DNA of 64,000 bases from Psychrobacter jeotgali (GTDB lineage: Bacteria; Pseudomonadota; Gammaproteobacteria; Pseudomonadales; Moraxellaceae). Each line of letters starts with the position of its first letter. Position 1 is the stretch's first letter. Below the pieces are notes generated by a model. It saw only the letters and a program-made list of their open reading frames with translations. It did no database searches and was not told the origin of the DNA. The position numbers were made by a program, and so were the translations under genes. Positions 10,365 through 19,875 of this stretch are shown in pieces. Location: positions 1,240,001-1,304,000 of the forward strand of contig NZ_CAJHAF010000001.1 in NCBI RefSeq assembly GCF_904846315.1. Direction: 5' to 3'.

Positions 10365-10913
10365 ATTTTACCTATCTTTTTTATCACTTATTATGAAATG
10401 TAGTCTTATGTCATTAGCAAGCTATATTAGCAAACTATTACTTTTTTCAAGCTCGCTCTTCTTAAGACTGCATCTGCCAAATATCGCCTTTATAAATTAT
10501 ACGACTTGAGTATCATACCTAAACTACCCGATAATAAACGCTATTGCTTTGCCTTAATTGTAAGAGATTTTGTCATAAAAGTGTTGATGTGCGCTTGTTA
10601 ATTATCAAGCAAGCTATTCTGTATGATGAAAGCTATGGATTGCATAGCCATTTCTTTACGCATTTTTACGCATTAACCATTAAATACATTGTTCTAAGCC
10701 CGATAATTTGTTAAGATAACCGGCTTTACAGGTTAAGGCTGTTTAATTATTCCAAACCGCCTTAATACTTGCGATGACTTACTTATAAATAACTTATTCG
10801 TATTTGGCATCGACATCATATTTGACGAGACGGCTGCTCGTCACCGATGATTGTTACACCCATTATTGCAATCAACATTCATATTTTATCTGTCTTTTAT
10901 AAAGGAGATACGC
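10365..10913. other. Intergenic region and leader upstream of rpsT
   Basis: 549 bp without a credible gene. It contains a small perfect hairpin (GCTATG / CATAGC, 10632-10648) followed by a pyrimidine-rich stretch, a possible weak plus-strand promoter near 10733 (TTTACA with TATTCC 17 bp on), and a GC-rich 6-bp hairpin (GACGAG / CTCGTC, 10824-10842) in the presumed rpsT leader. S20 synthesis is autoregulated in some bacteria, and a leader hairpin would fit, but this is inference. Confidence 0.5.
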
Positions 10914-11180
10914 GTGGCTAATACTGCACAAGCTCGTAAACGCGCCCGTCAAAACACCAAACGTCGTCAGAACTCTGCGTCACAACGCTCAATGGTTCGT
11001 ACTTATCTAAAGCGTGTTGATGCGGCAATCGAAGCAAAAGATTATGATGCAGCTACCGAAGCTTACAACAAAGCGGTACCTGTACTTGATCGTATGGCTG
11101 ACAAAGGCATTATTCATAAGAATAAAGCTGCTCGCCGTAAGAGCCGTTTAAACAAAACCATCAAAGGCTTACAAGCTTAA
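10914..11180 (+). CDS. rpsT: 30S ribosomal protein S20
   Basis: An 88-residue, strongly basic protein starting [19 protein letters not shown], the classic S20 N-terminus that binds 16S rRNA in the body of the small subunit. I chose the GTG at 10914 because it gives the family length and N-terminus and has a near-perfect ribosome-binding site (AAAGGAGA) 5 nt upstream. An in-frame start further upstream would add 21 hydrophobic residues foreign to the family. A non-ATG start is common for rpsT. The gene is monocistronic with its own terminator. Confidence 0.98.
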   Translation: MANTAQARKRARQNTKRRQNSASQRSMVRTYLKRVDAAIEAKDYDAATEAYNKAVPVLDRMADKGIIHKNKAARRKSRLNKTIKGLQA

Positions 11181-11208
11181 TATTGGTGTTGTAAACAACT
11201 GCTTAAAG

Positions 11209-11236
11209 AACCTTGTCCTGGTGGCAAGGTTTTTTT
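11209..11236 (+). terminator. Intrinsic terminator of rpsT
   Basis: Stem ACCTTG / CAAGGT with a 9-nt loop followed by seven T, starting about 30 bp after the rpsT stop. Confidence 0.85.
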
Positions 11237-11323
11237 GTGGGCAACTATATATAAGAAAAGCAAGTCTGTTATAGACCATCAGCAATAAATACGAATGCTT
11301 AAAAACATTAAGAGCTGAAAAAA

Positions 11324-12160
11324 CTAGGTCCACTTCACTTCAGGGGGCAATATAAGCTTGCTACCTTGGTCACTTGACGACTCATATCTATCAATCAAAG
11401 TCTTGATGGAACGAGTATAAACCTTACCACGCCAAACGAAATAAGCATTAGTCTCCCTAAAAGGTTTATCGTCAAACCATAAAAAAGACCCTTCCATCAT
11501 CTTTGGCCAATCATCCCAGTTAATCTCTTCTCGATCTAGCATGACTCCCAAGAATGCCGACAACAACGTATCATGGCTAACCGCTAGCATTAGATGACCT
11601 TGTTGCGGCTGGTTTTGATAAAACAGCGACAAAATATCTAAACCACCTTGATAAACGTTCTTCGTACCTGCAAGGTTGCCTTGTAAAAATCTATTGATAA
11701 AATTAAGCACCCCAATCTCTTTAAATACTTGATTGGCAAGCTCAGGCTCAGTCACCAAGCTGCCAGGCTCTACCAATAACGACTCATGAGTAATACTACG
11801 CTGTAGGCCAGCCCCTTCTTGCATCAGCTGTGCGGTGTCAATACAGCGACCTATAGGGCTTGATATGCTATCGACATCCATTGAGTACGGTAAATTACCC
11901 GCCAGCCAACGGCCCCAAGACCTCGCTAATACACGGCCTTTGGGTGTTAATGGTAACTGATAACTAGCAAAGCCCTGACCGTCCGAACGCTCCCGTAGAG
12001 AGTGTCTGGTGAACAAAATCAGGCGCTTATCTATAGGTAGTAAATCAACTGAAGAGATCATACTATCTGGCAGATGCGCAGGCGCAGATGATACACTTGA
12101 ATGGGGTGCTGATTTGTCAGAGCTGGTAGTAGCTTTTGAAGCATTAAAGGGTTTATTCAT
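11324..12160 (-). CDS. Histidine phosphatase superfamily protein
   Basis: A 278-residue protein with a Ser/Ala-rich, probably disordered N-terminus of about 38 residues. The catalytic motif follows at residues 52-57 as RHSLRE; the usual Gly after RH is Ser. A second arginine-containing region is seen in PIGRCIDTAQLMQEG. The C-terminal motif is SHDTLLSAFLG, a His-Asp pair that is more like branch 2 (acid phosphatase/phytase) than branch 1 phosphoglycerate mutases. The phosphohistidine chemistry is therefore likely intact but the substrate is unknown. There is no signal peptide, so it is probably cytoplasmic. It has a short N-terminal ATG region with weak ribosome-binding features and no functional partner nearby. 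Confidence 0.8.
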   Translation of the reverse strand: MNKPFNASKATTSSDKSAPHSSVSSAPAHLPDSMISSVDLLPIDKRLILFTRHSLRERSDGQGFASYQLPLTPKGRVLARSWGRWLAGNLPYSMDVDSISSPIGRCIDTAQLMQEGAGLQRSITHESLLVEPGSLVTEPELANQVFKEIGVLNFINRFLQGNLAGTKNVYQGGLDILSLFYQNQPQQGHLMLAVSHDTLLSAFLGVMLDREEINWDDWPKMMEGSFLWFDDKPFRETNAYFVWRGKVYTRSIKTLIDRYESSSDQGSKLILPPEVKWT

Positions 12161-12316
12161 GAGGGTTAGCGTAGCAGATTTTCTGTGAAGAGTGAACGAA
12201 ATATAAATATATTAGCGGCCAAACCAAAGTTCTTACTTACTATAAAGGATCTTTAATAAATCCCAGTATGATTTTTCATCATCATTTTATTCAAATTATT
12301 ATTAAAGCTTGCTTTG

Positions 12317-13114
12317 TTAACTAATATCAATAACTTTGTCCCACGCAAATGCTAACGCCGTGCTACTCACCTCGTTAGGATAAGCACGCGGATTTACCAG
12401 CACCCGAGTGTTATTAATTCGATAATCAAAAGCTTCATGAGTATGCCCATGTACCCATAATGTAGGTGCCCATGGCTCATGCATCCAAGCAGAAAAGTCG
12501 CTAACAAAAGCAGCATTACTAGGCAAGGTCGCAAATTTTTCAGATACGGATAATGGACTGATACTATGATGACTCATGACCACAACCTTTTTATCTAGCG
12601 CTTTAGCTTCAATCAGAGCTTGCTTAAGCCATTCGCGGTGCTCAGCATGTATCTGCATGGATACCTCAGGCGAGAATAGCTCACCGCCCGCATATATACG
12701 TTTATAGTCGCGCATAAAACGCTTGGCTACCATCATAGTATCCTCATTAGCTTGATACTGATAATCGGTCCACAACGTACAACCTAAAATACGCACCTCA
12801 CCAATATCAATGTGCTGACATTGTAAAAAGCGCACTCCTGTTTGGGTAGAGAAATCATAATTGTCCCAAGTAGCTAGCTTATGATCAAAATGCAGTACAT
12901 CTTCATTAAAGTACTCGTGATTGCCGGAGATAGTAATCAGTGGCACCTTTAATCGTGCCGCCTGCTCTTGTAACCATGGCATCCCATTGTCACTATTTGC
13001 CGTATCACCAGCCACTAAAATTACATCTGCATCAGTTTTTGGAATATGCCCCATCGGGTGTGATTGTCTGACATAACTGTCAATGTGTAAGTCACTTAAA
13101 ATCTGCAATTTCAT
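12317..13114 (-). CDS. Calcineurin-like metallophosphoesterase
   Basis: A 265-residue protein with every metallophosphoesterase motif: SDLHID (residues 7-12), GDTANSD, GNHEYF, a HHS segment (MSHHSISPL) and HGHTHEAFD. These coordinate the dinuclear metal centre. The substrate cannot be inferred; relatives range from nucleotidases to lipid-precursor phosphatases. The protein starts at the ATG at 13114, giving MKLQILSDLHID, the normal N-terminus of this family. An upstream in-frame GTG at 13129 would add five residues and has no ribosome-binding site. It stands alone between two gaps. Confidence 0.85.
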   Translation of the reverse strand: MKLQILSDLHIDSYVRQSHPMGHIPKTDADVILVAGDTANSDNGMPWLQEQAARLKVPLITISGNHEYFNEDVLHFDHKLATWDNYDFSTQTGVRFLQCQHIDIGEVRILGCTLWTDYQYQANEDTMMVAKRFMRDYKRIYAGGELFSPEVSMQIHAEHREWLKQALIEAKALDKKVVVMSHHSISPLSVSEKFATLPSNAAFVSDFSAWMHEPWAPTLWVHGHTHEAFDYRINNTRVLVNPRAYPNEVSSTALAFAWDKVIDIS

Positions 13115-13187
13115 ACGATTCAATACCACTAAAACATAGATGAATTAAAAGAATGTAGCCTTTATCTCGCTATTTTTTGCTATTTAA

Positions 13188-13332
13188 TATAGTGAACACA
13201 CTTTAAAATTGGTAAAGTACTGCTGGTATCAATTTTACGCAGCATCTGTCGGCGTAGGCACAGCACGCAAGTAAAATTAATACCAGCAGCACAGATTACA
13301 GAGTGTGCCTATTTTATTTAGAATTGACTATA
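13188..13332. repeat. MITE-like imperfect palindromic element
   Basis: A 145-bp AT-rich element between the metallophosphoesterase and pyrF genes. Its ends are near-matching inverted termini (TATAGTGAAC on the left, TATAGTCAAT on the right when read inward). Inside is a 22-nt inverted repeat, 13217-13238 and 13271-13292, matching at 20 of 22 positions around a 32-nt GC-richer centre. Further symmetric CACACT / AGTGTG blocks lie outside these arms. It encodes no protein. The structure suggests a miniature inverted-repeat element or a large structured RNA, but only one copy is present in this window. Confidence 0.6.
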
Positions 13333-13341
13333 GTAAAAAAT

Positions 13342-13372
13342 AAAAGAGACAACAGCTAAGTTGTCTCTTTTA
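13342..13372. terminator. Terminator downstream of pyrF
   Basis: A perfect 11-bp inverted repeat (AAAGAGACAAC and its complement, 6-nt loop) with flanking A- and T-runs, 44 bp past the pyrF stop on the minus strand. It directly abuts the MITE-like element. Confidence 0.8.
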
Positions 13373-13415
13373 TTATAATTTCAAGTAAAAATAACTATAA
13401 GGTACTTAAACTAAA

Positions 13416-14120
13416 TTATAAAATACCTTGTAATATTTTTTCTAACTTAGCCGTTGGATTAGCTGCTTGCGTGATTGAGCGACCAATAACCAAATAGTCT
13501 GAGCCATTACTTAGTGCTTGTTGCGGAGTGCAGATTCTATGCTGATCATCTGCATTATCCTCCGCCAATCGTATACCCGGAGTTACTAGCTTGAAGTCTT
13601 TTCCGCACAACTTCTTAAGTGCCTGAGCTTCTTGCGCTGAACAAACTACTCCATCAAGATCGGCTTGCTTGGTCAGTTGCGCTAAACGCTGTACCTGAGT
13701 CTCTAACTCTCCAGCGACCCCGATTTGCGCCAGCGCATCAGGACTCATAGAGGTCAAAACCGTCACAGCGATGAGTAAGGTTTGATAATCGTTGTCTAAT
13801 AAGCGCTGCTTCGCTAATGACATTGCGTCGTAGCCTGCACTGGCATGGACATTAACCATCCAAACGCCCATGTCCGCTGCTGCTAACACGGCTTGAGCCG
13901 TTGTATTAGGAATATCATGAAATTTTAAGTCTAAAAAAACTTCAAAACCGCGTTGATGTAACGCCGTTATAATAGCAGGACCACAGCGGGTGAATAACTC
14001 TTTACCTACTTTTAATCGACATAAGGTAGGGTCTAGCTGGTCAGCCAAAGTAAGTGCTGTGCCCATATCGGCGTTATCTAGGGCGACAATAATAGGCGAT
14101 GTTATTAAAAAATCACTCAT
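13416..14120 (-). CDS. pyrF: Orotidine 5'-phosphate decarboxylase
   Basis: A 234-residue TIM-barrel enzyme making UMP, the last step of de novo pyrimidine synthesis. The catalytic signature [10 protein letters not shown] is at residues 64-73 and contains the Lys and Asp of the DxKxxD tetrad. Asp15 in ALDNAD and Lys in RLKVGKELF complete the site. The C-terminal phosphate-binding loop is seen in [10 protein letters not shown]. Length is typical. It follows lapA by 73 bp on the same strand and ends before a strong terminator, so it is probably the last gene of an ihfB-lapA-pyrF transcript. Confidence 0.97.
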   Translation of the reverse strand: MSDFLITSPIIVALDNADMGTALTLADQLDPTLCRLKVGKELFTRCGPAIITALHQRGFEVFLDLKFHDIPNTTAQAVLAAADMGVWMVNVHASAGYDAMSLAKQRLLDNDYQTLLIAVTVLTSMSPDALAQIGVAGELETQVQRLAQLTKQADLDGVVCSAQEAQALKKLCGKDFKLVTPGIRLAEDNADDQHRICTPQQALSNGSDYLVIGRSITQAANPTAKLEKILQGIL

Positions 14121-14193
14121 GGTTTAGTTACTTTTTAGATGAATGTTTACTAAGTTATCAATTAAATTTAGCCGTAATAAGCTGTTAAATGAG

Positions 14194-14601
14194 CTATTCT
14201 CGTTTACGCTTAGTCAACGTAGCAGTTTCAATAGGATCAGTGCTGGCTTCATCATGCACATTACTGGCTGTCGCTCCATATACCGCTTCTTCTACCGTCG
14301 GAGCATTGGCTTGACGATCAATAACTACATTGGCCTGCGCCACCTGCTCTTGTAAATTCTTATTTAACTTTTGCAAGCGTGATATTTCCCATTTATTCTG
14401 TAAAACCCGGAATATCAATAAAGATAAAAGCATACCAATGATGATACCTAAAGTCATACAAAGTATTAATAACAGCCCCAAATTCATAGCTGGTGCTTGA
14501 GAGAAAAGCAGGTTAACGCCGATTTCGGTATTGTTTGCTAATACCAAACCCAAAGCATAAGCAAAGCTCAAAAACAGTAGGACGAACAGTATGAAGCGCA
14601 T
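14194..14601 (-). CDS. lapA: LapA-family (DUF1049) inner-membrane protein
   Basis: A 135-residue protein with two N-terminal membrane segments (about residues 4-22 and 40-64) and a coiled-coil-like cytoplasmic part starting WEISRLQKLNKNLQEQ. The tail is polar. This is the lipopolysaccharide assembly protein A domain layout; in E. coli LapA works with LapB to set LpxC stability and hence LPS amount. E. coli also places lapA next to pyrF. No lapB is present here, so a strict functional equivalence is inferred. The E. coli protein is shorter (about 102 residues); the extra length is in the C-terminal tail. Confidence 0.8.
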   Translation of the reverse strand: MRFILFVLLFLSFAYALGLVLANNTEIGVNLLFSQAPAMNLGLLLILCMTLGIIIGMLLSLLIFRVLQNKWEISRLQKLNKNLQEQVAQANVVIDRQANAPTVEEAVYGATASNVHDEASTDPIETATLTKRKRE

Positions 14602-14837
14602 AAGGTAACCTCAGTTGTCAATAATATTGACAGTCTAATACTAATCTACCCAATTGAATACTAACGGCAAATATAGTTTAACTTTTATGATATTAACAAT
14701 CATACGTAGCATCTAACACTATAGCAGAGTACTCAGTCGAGCAAGCGGACTGGGATAGTCTATTCCAACTTATAAGCAAGTATAGCTGAGTATTTAGTTA
14801 CCCATATAATTGTTTATATAACTGTTTATGTAGCTCA

Positions 14838-15140
14838 CTATAGGGCTACTTTTTCGTTAACCGCCTCACGTAATGCTTTACCTGGTTTAAAGTGTGGAAT
14901 AGCTTTAGCGGGTACTGGCACGCTTTCTCCAGTCTTAGGATTACGACCTATACGAGCACGGCGGTGATGCAAGCAAAAGCTTCCAAACCCCCGCACTTCC
15001 ACTCTACCATCGTTTACCAAGGTATCCACCATTAAGTCTAATATTTCACGCACGGCATCATCGACAATAGTTTCAGTTATGGTATCGCAATTGGAACTCA
15101 AATTATTAATGAAATCGGATTTATTGATTGCTTGCTGCAT
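14838..15140 (-). CDS. ihfB: Integration host factor subunit beta
   Basis: A 100-residue HU/IHF-family DNA-bending protein. The signature VEVRGFGSFCLHHRRARIGRNPKTG lies at about residues 47-71 and contains the beta arms; the Pro of RNPKTG intercalates in DNA. The N-terminal helix reads NKSDFINNL. Features favouring IHF-beta over HU are the RGFGSF and HHRRAR segments and the position directly downstream of rpsA, a conserved rpsA-ihfB order. It pairs with IhfA, encoded elsewhere. A terminator in the 235-bp gap after rpsA indicates a separate promoter as well. Confidence 0.95.
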   Translation of the reverse strand: MQQAINKSDFINNLSSNCDTITETIVDDAVREILDLMVDTLVNDGRVEVRGFGSFCLHHRRARIGRNPKTGESVPVPAKAIPHFKPGKALREAVNEKVAL

Positions 15141-15320
15141 TATTACGCTTGCCTTATCAAATTTGTGATTATGGTCTTTAACGATTTGGTATTAGTTTAC
15201 ATTCTGTTACTCAAGGTTGCAAACAATAGCGGAACTTACTGTCAATAAAAATGTTGTTTAGCGAGCTCATTATACTATTTAATTTACTCATATCATTTAA
15301 AGCCAAACTATAATCATAAA

Positions 15321-15344
15321 AAAAAGCGACCGAAGTCGCTTTTT
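15321..15344 (-). terminator. Intrinsic terminator of rpsA with UUCG loop
   Basis: On the minus strand the hairpin is AAAAAGCGAC-TTCG-GTCGCTTTTT followed by more T. The stable UUCG tetraloop and T-run make it a classic terminator, 32 bp past the rpsA stop. Confidence 0.9.
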
Positions 15345-15375
15345 CATTATATCATTAAATAATACAAAGAGTTAC

Positions 15376-17064
15376 TTACTGCATTTGCTCTTTGATCAAA
15401 TCACCAATTGTTTTTGGCTGGGCATCAGAGCCAGAAGCGGCTTGTGGTGCATTGCTACCCAAGTCTTTAATAGCTTGACGCTCTTCGGCTTCATCTTTCG
15501 CTTTGATAGACAAGCTAATGTTACGAGTTTTGCGATCTACACTGATGATTTTCGCTTCAACGTCATCACCAACGCTCAAGTGCTTAGTAGCATCTTCAAC
15601 GCGGTCACGTTGAATCTCAGAAGCGCGTAGATAGGCTTCAACTTCGTCAGCAAGTTCAATAGTTGCGCCTTTAGCATCAACGTCTTTCACTTTACCATTA
15701 ACGATAGCACCGCGGTCATTAGCGACTAAGTATTCGTTAAATGGATCTGAGCTTAACTGCTTGATACCTAAGCTGATACGATTTGCTTCTGCATCTACAG
15801 ACAATACCATAGCTTCTACGGTGTCGCCTTTATTATAGTTGCGGATAGCTTCTTCGCCAGTTTCATTCCAAGAGATATCAGATAAGTGCACTAGACCATC
15901 GATACCGCCATCTAGACCGATAAAGATACCGAAATCAGTGATTGATTTGATAGTACCTTCAATCTTATCACCGCGCTCATGCTTTTTATCGAACTCTTCC
16001 CATGGGTTAGGTAGAGTTTGTTTGATACCTAAGCTAATACGGCGACGCTCTTCATCGATGTCAAGAATCATGACATTGACTTCATCACCTACTTGTACAA
16101 CTTTTGAAGGGTGGATATTTTTATTGGTATGATCCATCTCTGATACGTGTACTAGACCTTCGATACCTTCAGAGATTTCAGCAAAACAACCATAATCTGT
16201 CAAGTTGGTTACACGAGCTTGGACAATACTACCTACTGGATAAGTACCGGCAACGTTATCCCAAGGATCAGTACCAAGCTGTTTTAGACCTAAGCTTACA
16301 CGATTGCGCTCACGATCAAACTTCAATACTTTAACTTTTAGGTCTTGACCTACTTCAACCACCTCAGATGGGTGCTTAATACGGCGCCATGCCATATCAG
16401 TAATGTGTAGTAGACCATCGATACCACCAAGATCTACGAACGCACCGTAATCAGTTAGATTTTTTACGATGCCTTCGATCTCGATACCTTCTTCAAGCTT
16501 ATTCAATAACTCTTCACGTTCAGCTGAGTTTTCAGCTTCCATAACGGCACGGCGGCTAACCACAACGTTGTTACGCTTTTGATCAAGTTTGATAACTTTG
16601 AATTCTAACTCTTTACCTTCTAGATGCGTAGTATCACGAATCGGACGTACATCTACCAATGAGCCTGGTAAGAACGCGCGTACTGAACCCACGTCTACAG
16701 TGAAACCGCCTTTTACTTTGCTTGAAATAATACCTTTTACAATCTCATCATTATCATAGATTTTTTCAAGGACATTCCAGGTCTCAACGCGTTTGGCTTT
16801 TTCGCGTGACAGCAGGGTCTGACCCATACCGTTATCAACCGCTTCAACCACCACGTCGACACTATCGCCAACTTCAACTTCAAGTTCGCCTTCTTCGCTT
16901 AAAAACTCTTCACGAGCGACGATACCTTCAGATTTAAGACCGGTATCAACTGTGATCCAATCATTATCAATGGCCACAACAGCACCTGTAATAACCGAGC
17001 CACGCTCGATGTCCAGACCCTGTTCTTCAATGCTCGCTTCAAATAGTTCAGCAAATGATTCCAT
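15376..17064 (-). CDS. rpsA: 30S ribosomal protein S1
   Basis: A 562-residue protein built from six S1 OB-fold repeats. Repeats 1 and 2 (N-terminal half, ribosome binding) are more divergent; repeats 3 to 6 show recurrent phrases such as [31 protein letters not shown] and RISLGIKQ. S1 brings structured mRNA to the 30S subunit. Length and order match the family (E. coli 557). The ribosome-binding site is AAAGG about 9 nt before the ATG. Its 341-bp leader up to cmk has small inverted repeats and could host S1 autoregulation, known in other bacteria, but no specific element is recognised. Confidence 0.98.
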   Translation of the reverse strand: MESFAELFEASIEEQGLDIERGSVITGAVVAIDNDWITVDTGLKSEGIVAREEFLSEEGELEVEVGDSVDVVVEAVDNGMGQTLLSREKAKRVETWNVLEKIYDNDEIVKGIISSKVKGGFTVDVGSVRAFLPGSLVDVRPIRDTTHLEGKELEFKVIKLDQKRNNVVVSRRAVMEAENSAEREELLNKLEEGIEIEGIVKNLTDYGAFVDLGGIDGLLHITDMAWRRIKHPSEVVEVGQDLKVKVLKFDRERNRVSLGLKQLGTDPWDNVAGTYPVGSIVQARVTNLTDYGCFAEISEGIEGLVHVSEMDHTNKNIHPSKVVQVGDEVNVMILDIDEERRRISLGIKQTLPNPWEEFDKKHERGDKIEGTIKSITDFGIFIGLDGGIDGLVHLSDISWNETGEEAIRNYNKGDTVEAMVLSVDAEANRISLGIKQLSSDPFNEYLVANDRGAIVNGKVKDVDAKGATIELADEVEAYLRASEIQRDRVEDATKHLSVGDDVEAKIISVDRKTRNISLSIKAKDEAEERQAIKDLGSNAPQAASGSDAQPKTIGDLIKEQMQ

Positions 17065-17405
17065 TATTTCTACCTTTGTATAGCCGTAGCCTGTCCAGCA
17101 CAGTACGGATCAAATTTATGATTATATAAGATGAGATACTGGTTTTATATCTTATGTAACCATATAAAAAAACAGTTGTTGCTAATAATCTATAGCTTTT
17201 AGCCTGCTATTTATTTGAAATGAGACTAAGTTTCAATGAGACCAAGCTCTATTCAGCTATGTTCAATCAAATTGCTAGTAACAACTGACTTGTTCTATTC
17301 ACTGTAATTTTATACTAAAACCTACCAATTAGATATTTTTTTCATTCATAATTGGTTATATTCTATTTTAAACCCTTATTTTCGCTAGTTATTTAAAAGA
17401 CACGC
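17065..17405. other. rpsA leader region between cmk and rpsA
   Basis: 341 bp without a gene. It contains a 7-bp inverted repeat (ATAAGAT / ATCTTAT, 17126-17155) near the rpsA start and a short direct repeat (AATGAGAC twice, near 17220-17245). No classical terminator follows cmk, so cmk-rpsA co-transcription is possible together with an rpsA promoter in this region. Confidence 0.45.
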
Positions 17406-18155
17406 TTAAAAACAAATACCATGCTGCTGACAATGGATTTTGATACGCTCATACACTTGGTCAGCATTCAGCTCTGAGCTATCTATAAGATAGGCATCCT
17501 CTGCTGGCTTTGAAGGGGCAGTTTTCCGATTTTCGTCACGATCATCACGGGTCTTAATAGTAGCCAATATCGCTTCATAATCAGCTTGCTGACCTGCCTT
17601 GGTAAGCTGGGTAACCCGGCGCTCAGCGCGTGCTTTGGCACTGGCTGTCAAAAATACTTTTATATCAGCATCAGGAAAAACTACCGTACCCATATCTCGG
17701 CCATCAGCTACTAGCCCTGAGTGCATAGCCATCTCCCGCTGCAGCGTCAATAGGGCTGCACGTACCTTTGGAAACACGGCTATACGAGAGGCATAGCCCC
17801 CAACGGTCTCATTACGTACTTGCTCACCAACCAAACCACCATTAACGATAATATCAATGCGGCCGGACTCTACATTAGGCTCAAAAACAATCTGTAAATT
17901 CTGAGTGAGAGCCAATACTGCTGACTCATCAATCGCTTGTTCGGTGTCTGCAGTAATTAGCCCTGCTTCAAACGCCTTGAGACCTACAATGCGATATAAA
18001 GCACCTGAATCCAATAGCTGATAACCTAAGACCTGGGCTAGTCGCCATGCTGCTGTGCCCTTGCCGGCACCGCTAGGACCATCAATGCAGATAACAGGAT
18101 AACGCTTGGCTCTAGTTTGATTATTATCTTGGTTATCCGATAAAGAGACAGTCAT
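17406..18155 (-). CDS. cmk: Cytidylate kinase
   Basis: A 249-residue P-loop kinase that phosphorylates CMP and dCMP. Walker A is GPSGAGKGTAAWRLA near residues 26-40. The CMP-binding insert characteristic of bacterial Cmk is present, as are GRDMGTVVFPDADIKVFLTA and the lid arginines in RDDRDENR. I chose the ATG at 18155, with a purine-rich GTGAG upstream; an in-frame GTG at 18164 would add three residues. It precedes rpsA on the same strand, a widely conserved pair. Confidence 0.96.
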   Translation of the reverse strand: MTVSLSDNQDNNQTRAKRYPVICIDGPSGAGKGTAAWRLAQVLGYQLLDSGALYRIVGLKAFEAGLITADTEQAIDESAVLALTQNLQIVFEPNVESGRIDIIVNGGLVGEQVRNETVGGYASRIAVFPKVRAALLTLQREMAMHSGLVADGRDMGTVVFPDADIKVFLTASAKARAERRVTQLTKAGQQADYEAILATIKTRDDRDENRKTAPSKPAEDAYLIDSSELNADQVYERIKIHCQQHGICF

Positions 18156-18345
18156 AATACTCACTTAACAGCAGGCTGTTGATAGGCAAAAATTCATTAC
18201 TTATCAAGTATTTAGCAAAAATCCGCAATATTCACGGCCAAATAGTGCGCTATTATAACAAAAAACCAGCGCCTTCTCTAGCATAAAACCCGTAACTTAC
18301 TTAATCTTACTGTTAGTAAAAATATGGCTTTTATAAATAATAAAA

Positions 18346-18903
18346 TCAAGTATTAACAGTCTTTTTTAACTTCGCCCATTGTCGACGATTTTTGAAAAAC
18401 TGTTTCAGTAACTGACTACTCTGCTCGGCATATAAACCACTATAAACCTGAATATTATGATTATAAAACGATTGCTCAGGTAAATTCATTTGGCTACCGA
18501 CCATACCAGCACGCGGTTCATTGGCGGCATAAATAAGTCTATCCACACGAGCATGGATCAAAGCGCCAATGCACATAGTACAAGGTTCCAAGGTAACATA
18601 TAAAGTAGTCTGCAAAGGCAAACGGTAATTCTGTAGGCGCAGGCAAGCATCCCTTAATGCCACAATCTCGGCGTGAGCAGTAGCATCGTGGCGTCCAATT
18701 GGTTCATTAAACCCTTCACCAATGATTTTTTGTTCATGAACCAATACTGCACCTACAGGCACTTCCCCATTATTAGCGCCAAGCCGAGCTAAAGATAAGG
18801 CTCTCTCCATCCACTTCGCGTCTGATAGCGACCATAACTTGCTATCGGCTAGACTCTCTGGCGGTGGTGATAATTGCAGCTTCATATATTGACTATTTAA
18901 CAT
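18346..18903 (-). CDS. tadA: tRNA-specific adenosine deaminase TadA
   Basis: A 185-residue zinc deaminase that converts A34 to inosine in tRNA-Arg(ACG). The zinc site is complete: HAE in TAHAEIVAL carries the ligand His and the catalytic Glu, and PCTMC in EPCTMCIGAL supplies two Cys. The N-terminal 28 residues before WMERALSLA are longer than in E. coli. The ATG directly follows the stop codon of ung with no gap, so the two are translationally adjacent and almost certainly one transcript. An alternative ATG at 18885 would shorten it by six residues. Confidence 0.95.
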   Translation of the reverse strand: MLNSQYMKLQLSPPPESLADSKLWSLSDAKWMERALSLARLGANNGEVPVGAVLVHEQKIIGEGFNEPIGRHDATAHAEIVALRDACLRLQNYRLPLQTTLYVTLEPCTMCIGALIHARVDRLIYAANEPRAGMVGSQMNLPEQSFYNHNIQVYSGLYAEQSSQLLKQFFKNRRQWAKLKKTVNT

Positions 18904-19653
18904 CTATTGCGGCAACTGCCAATCAATCGGAGTTTGTCCATGTTGCGCCAAATAATCGTTAGTTTTCGAGAACGGCTTGGAGCCAAAGAACCCACCACGA
19001 TTGGCGGCAAGTGGTGACGGATGCACCGCAGTCAAAATCAGATGCTTATCGGTATTGATATACTTACCCTTTTTCTGTGCTTTACTGCCCCATAAAATAA
19101 AAACCGTATGCTCAGTCTGCTCATTGACCACATCAATGACCGCATCAGTAAATTGCTCCCAGCCTTTATTCTGATGGCTATTAGGCTCACTTTCTCTTAC
19201 GGTCAAAGAGCTATTAAGCAATAACACTCCTTGTTTAGCCCAATGGGTCAAATCGCCATGGGCTGAATACTGGGTACCAATATCATCAGCCATCTCTTTG
19301 AGCACATTATTAAGTGAAGGTGGCTTTGGAATGGTTTTAGGTACTGAAAATGACAGTCCCATCGCCTGACCTGGGCCATGATAAGGGTCTTGACCTAAAA
19401 TCACTACTTTTACTTTTGATAATGGGGTTAAATTTAAAGCGTTAAAGATTAAAGGCGCAGGAGGATAAATGCTAGCGCTCGACTGATAGGCTTGCTTTAG
19501 AAACTCGCGCAGATTATCCATATTATCAGAGGTTAGCTCTTCTTCTAAAGCCCTCTTCCAGTCCTCAGGAAGGCGAACCTTATCTAGAATTGCTTTTTTT
19601 TCGGCGGCGGTTTTTGTGGTTTTTTGATCCGCTTGCTCATCGAATAGTGCCAT
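18904..19653 (-). CDS. ung: Uracil-DNA glycosylase (family 1)
   Basis: A 249-residue enzyme that removes uracil from DNA. The water-activating motif GQDPYHGPGQAMGLSFSV lies near residues 86-103, LLNSSLTVRE is the middle motif, and HPSPLAAN near 210 is the minor-groove loop with the catalytic His. A charged N-terminal extension of about 20 residues (DEQADQKTTKTAAEKK) is present. It is the first gene of a two-gene unit with tadA. Confidence 0.97.
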   Translation of the reverse strand: MALFDEQADQKTTKTAAEKKAILDKVRLPEDWKRALEEELTSDNMDNLREFLKQAYQSSASIYPPAPLIFNALNLTPLSKVKVVILGQDPYHGPGQAMGLSFSVPKTIPKPPSLNNVLKEMADDIGTQYSAHGDLTHWAKQGVLLLNSSLTVRESEPNSHQNKGWEQFTDAVIDVVNEQTEHTVFILWGSKAQKKGKYINTDKHLILTAVHPSPLAANRGGFFGSKPFSKTNDYLAQHGQTPIDWQLPQ

Positions 19654-19822
19654 AGATGCTTGCCTATTTTAGTTATTTTGACAGTAATAAATACGCTTTA
19701 ATTTTATAAAAGCTAGGATTATGCTAATGGTAGCAAAAAATTGGCAGTTATTGCGTTATAAAATTTAACGGTTATAAGAAGAAATTTTTACCTTTTAACA
19801 GTAGTTCAATAATTACCATAAA

Positions 19823-19854
19823 AAAACGGCTACCCCAGTAAGGATAACCGTTTT
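19823..19854 (-). terminator. Intrinsic terminator of clpA
   Basis: On the minus strand a 13-bp stem (AAAACGGTTATCC pairing with GGGTAGCCGTTTT, with G-U pairs) and a T-run. The wobble pairs form only in the minus-strand transcript, which fixes the direction. Confidence 0.8.
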
Positions 19855-19875
19855 CGTCTCAATAAAGTACAGTAA

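Noticed and set aside
10309..10509. Plus-strand 66-residue frame overlapping the oxidoreductase start
   Set aside because: Low-complexity Leu/Ser-rich, no ribosome-binding site, overlaps the start of a well-supported gene.
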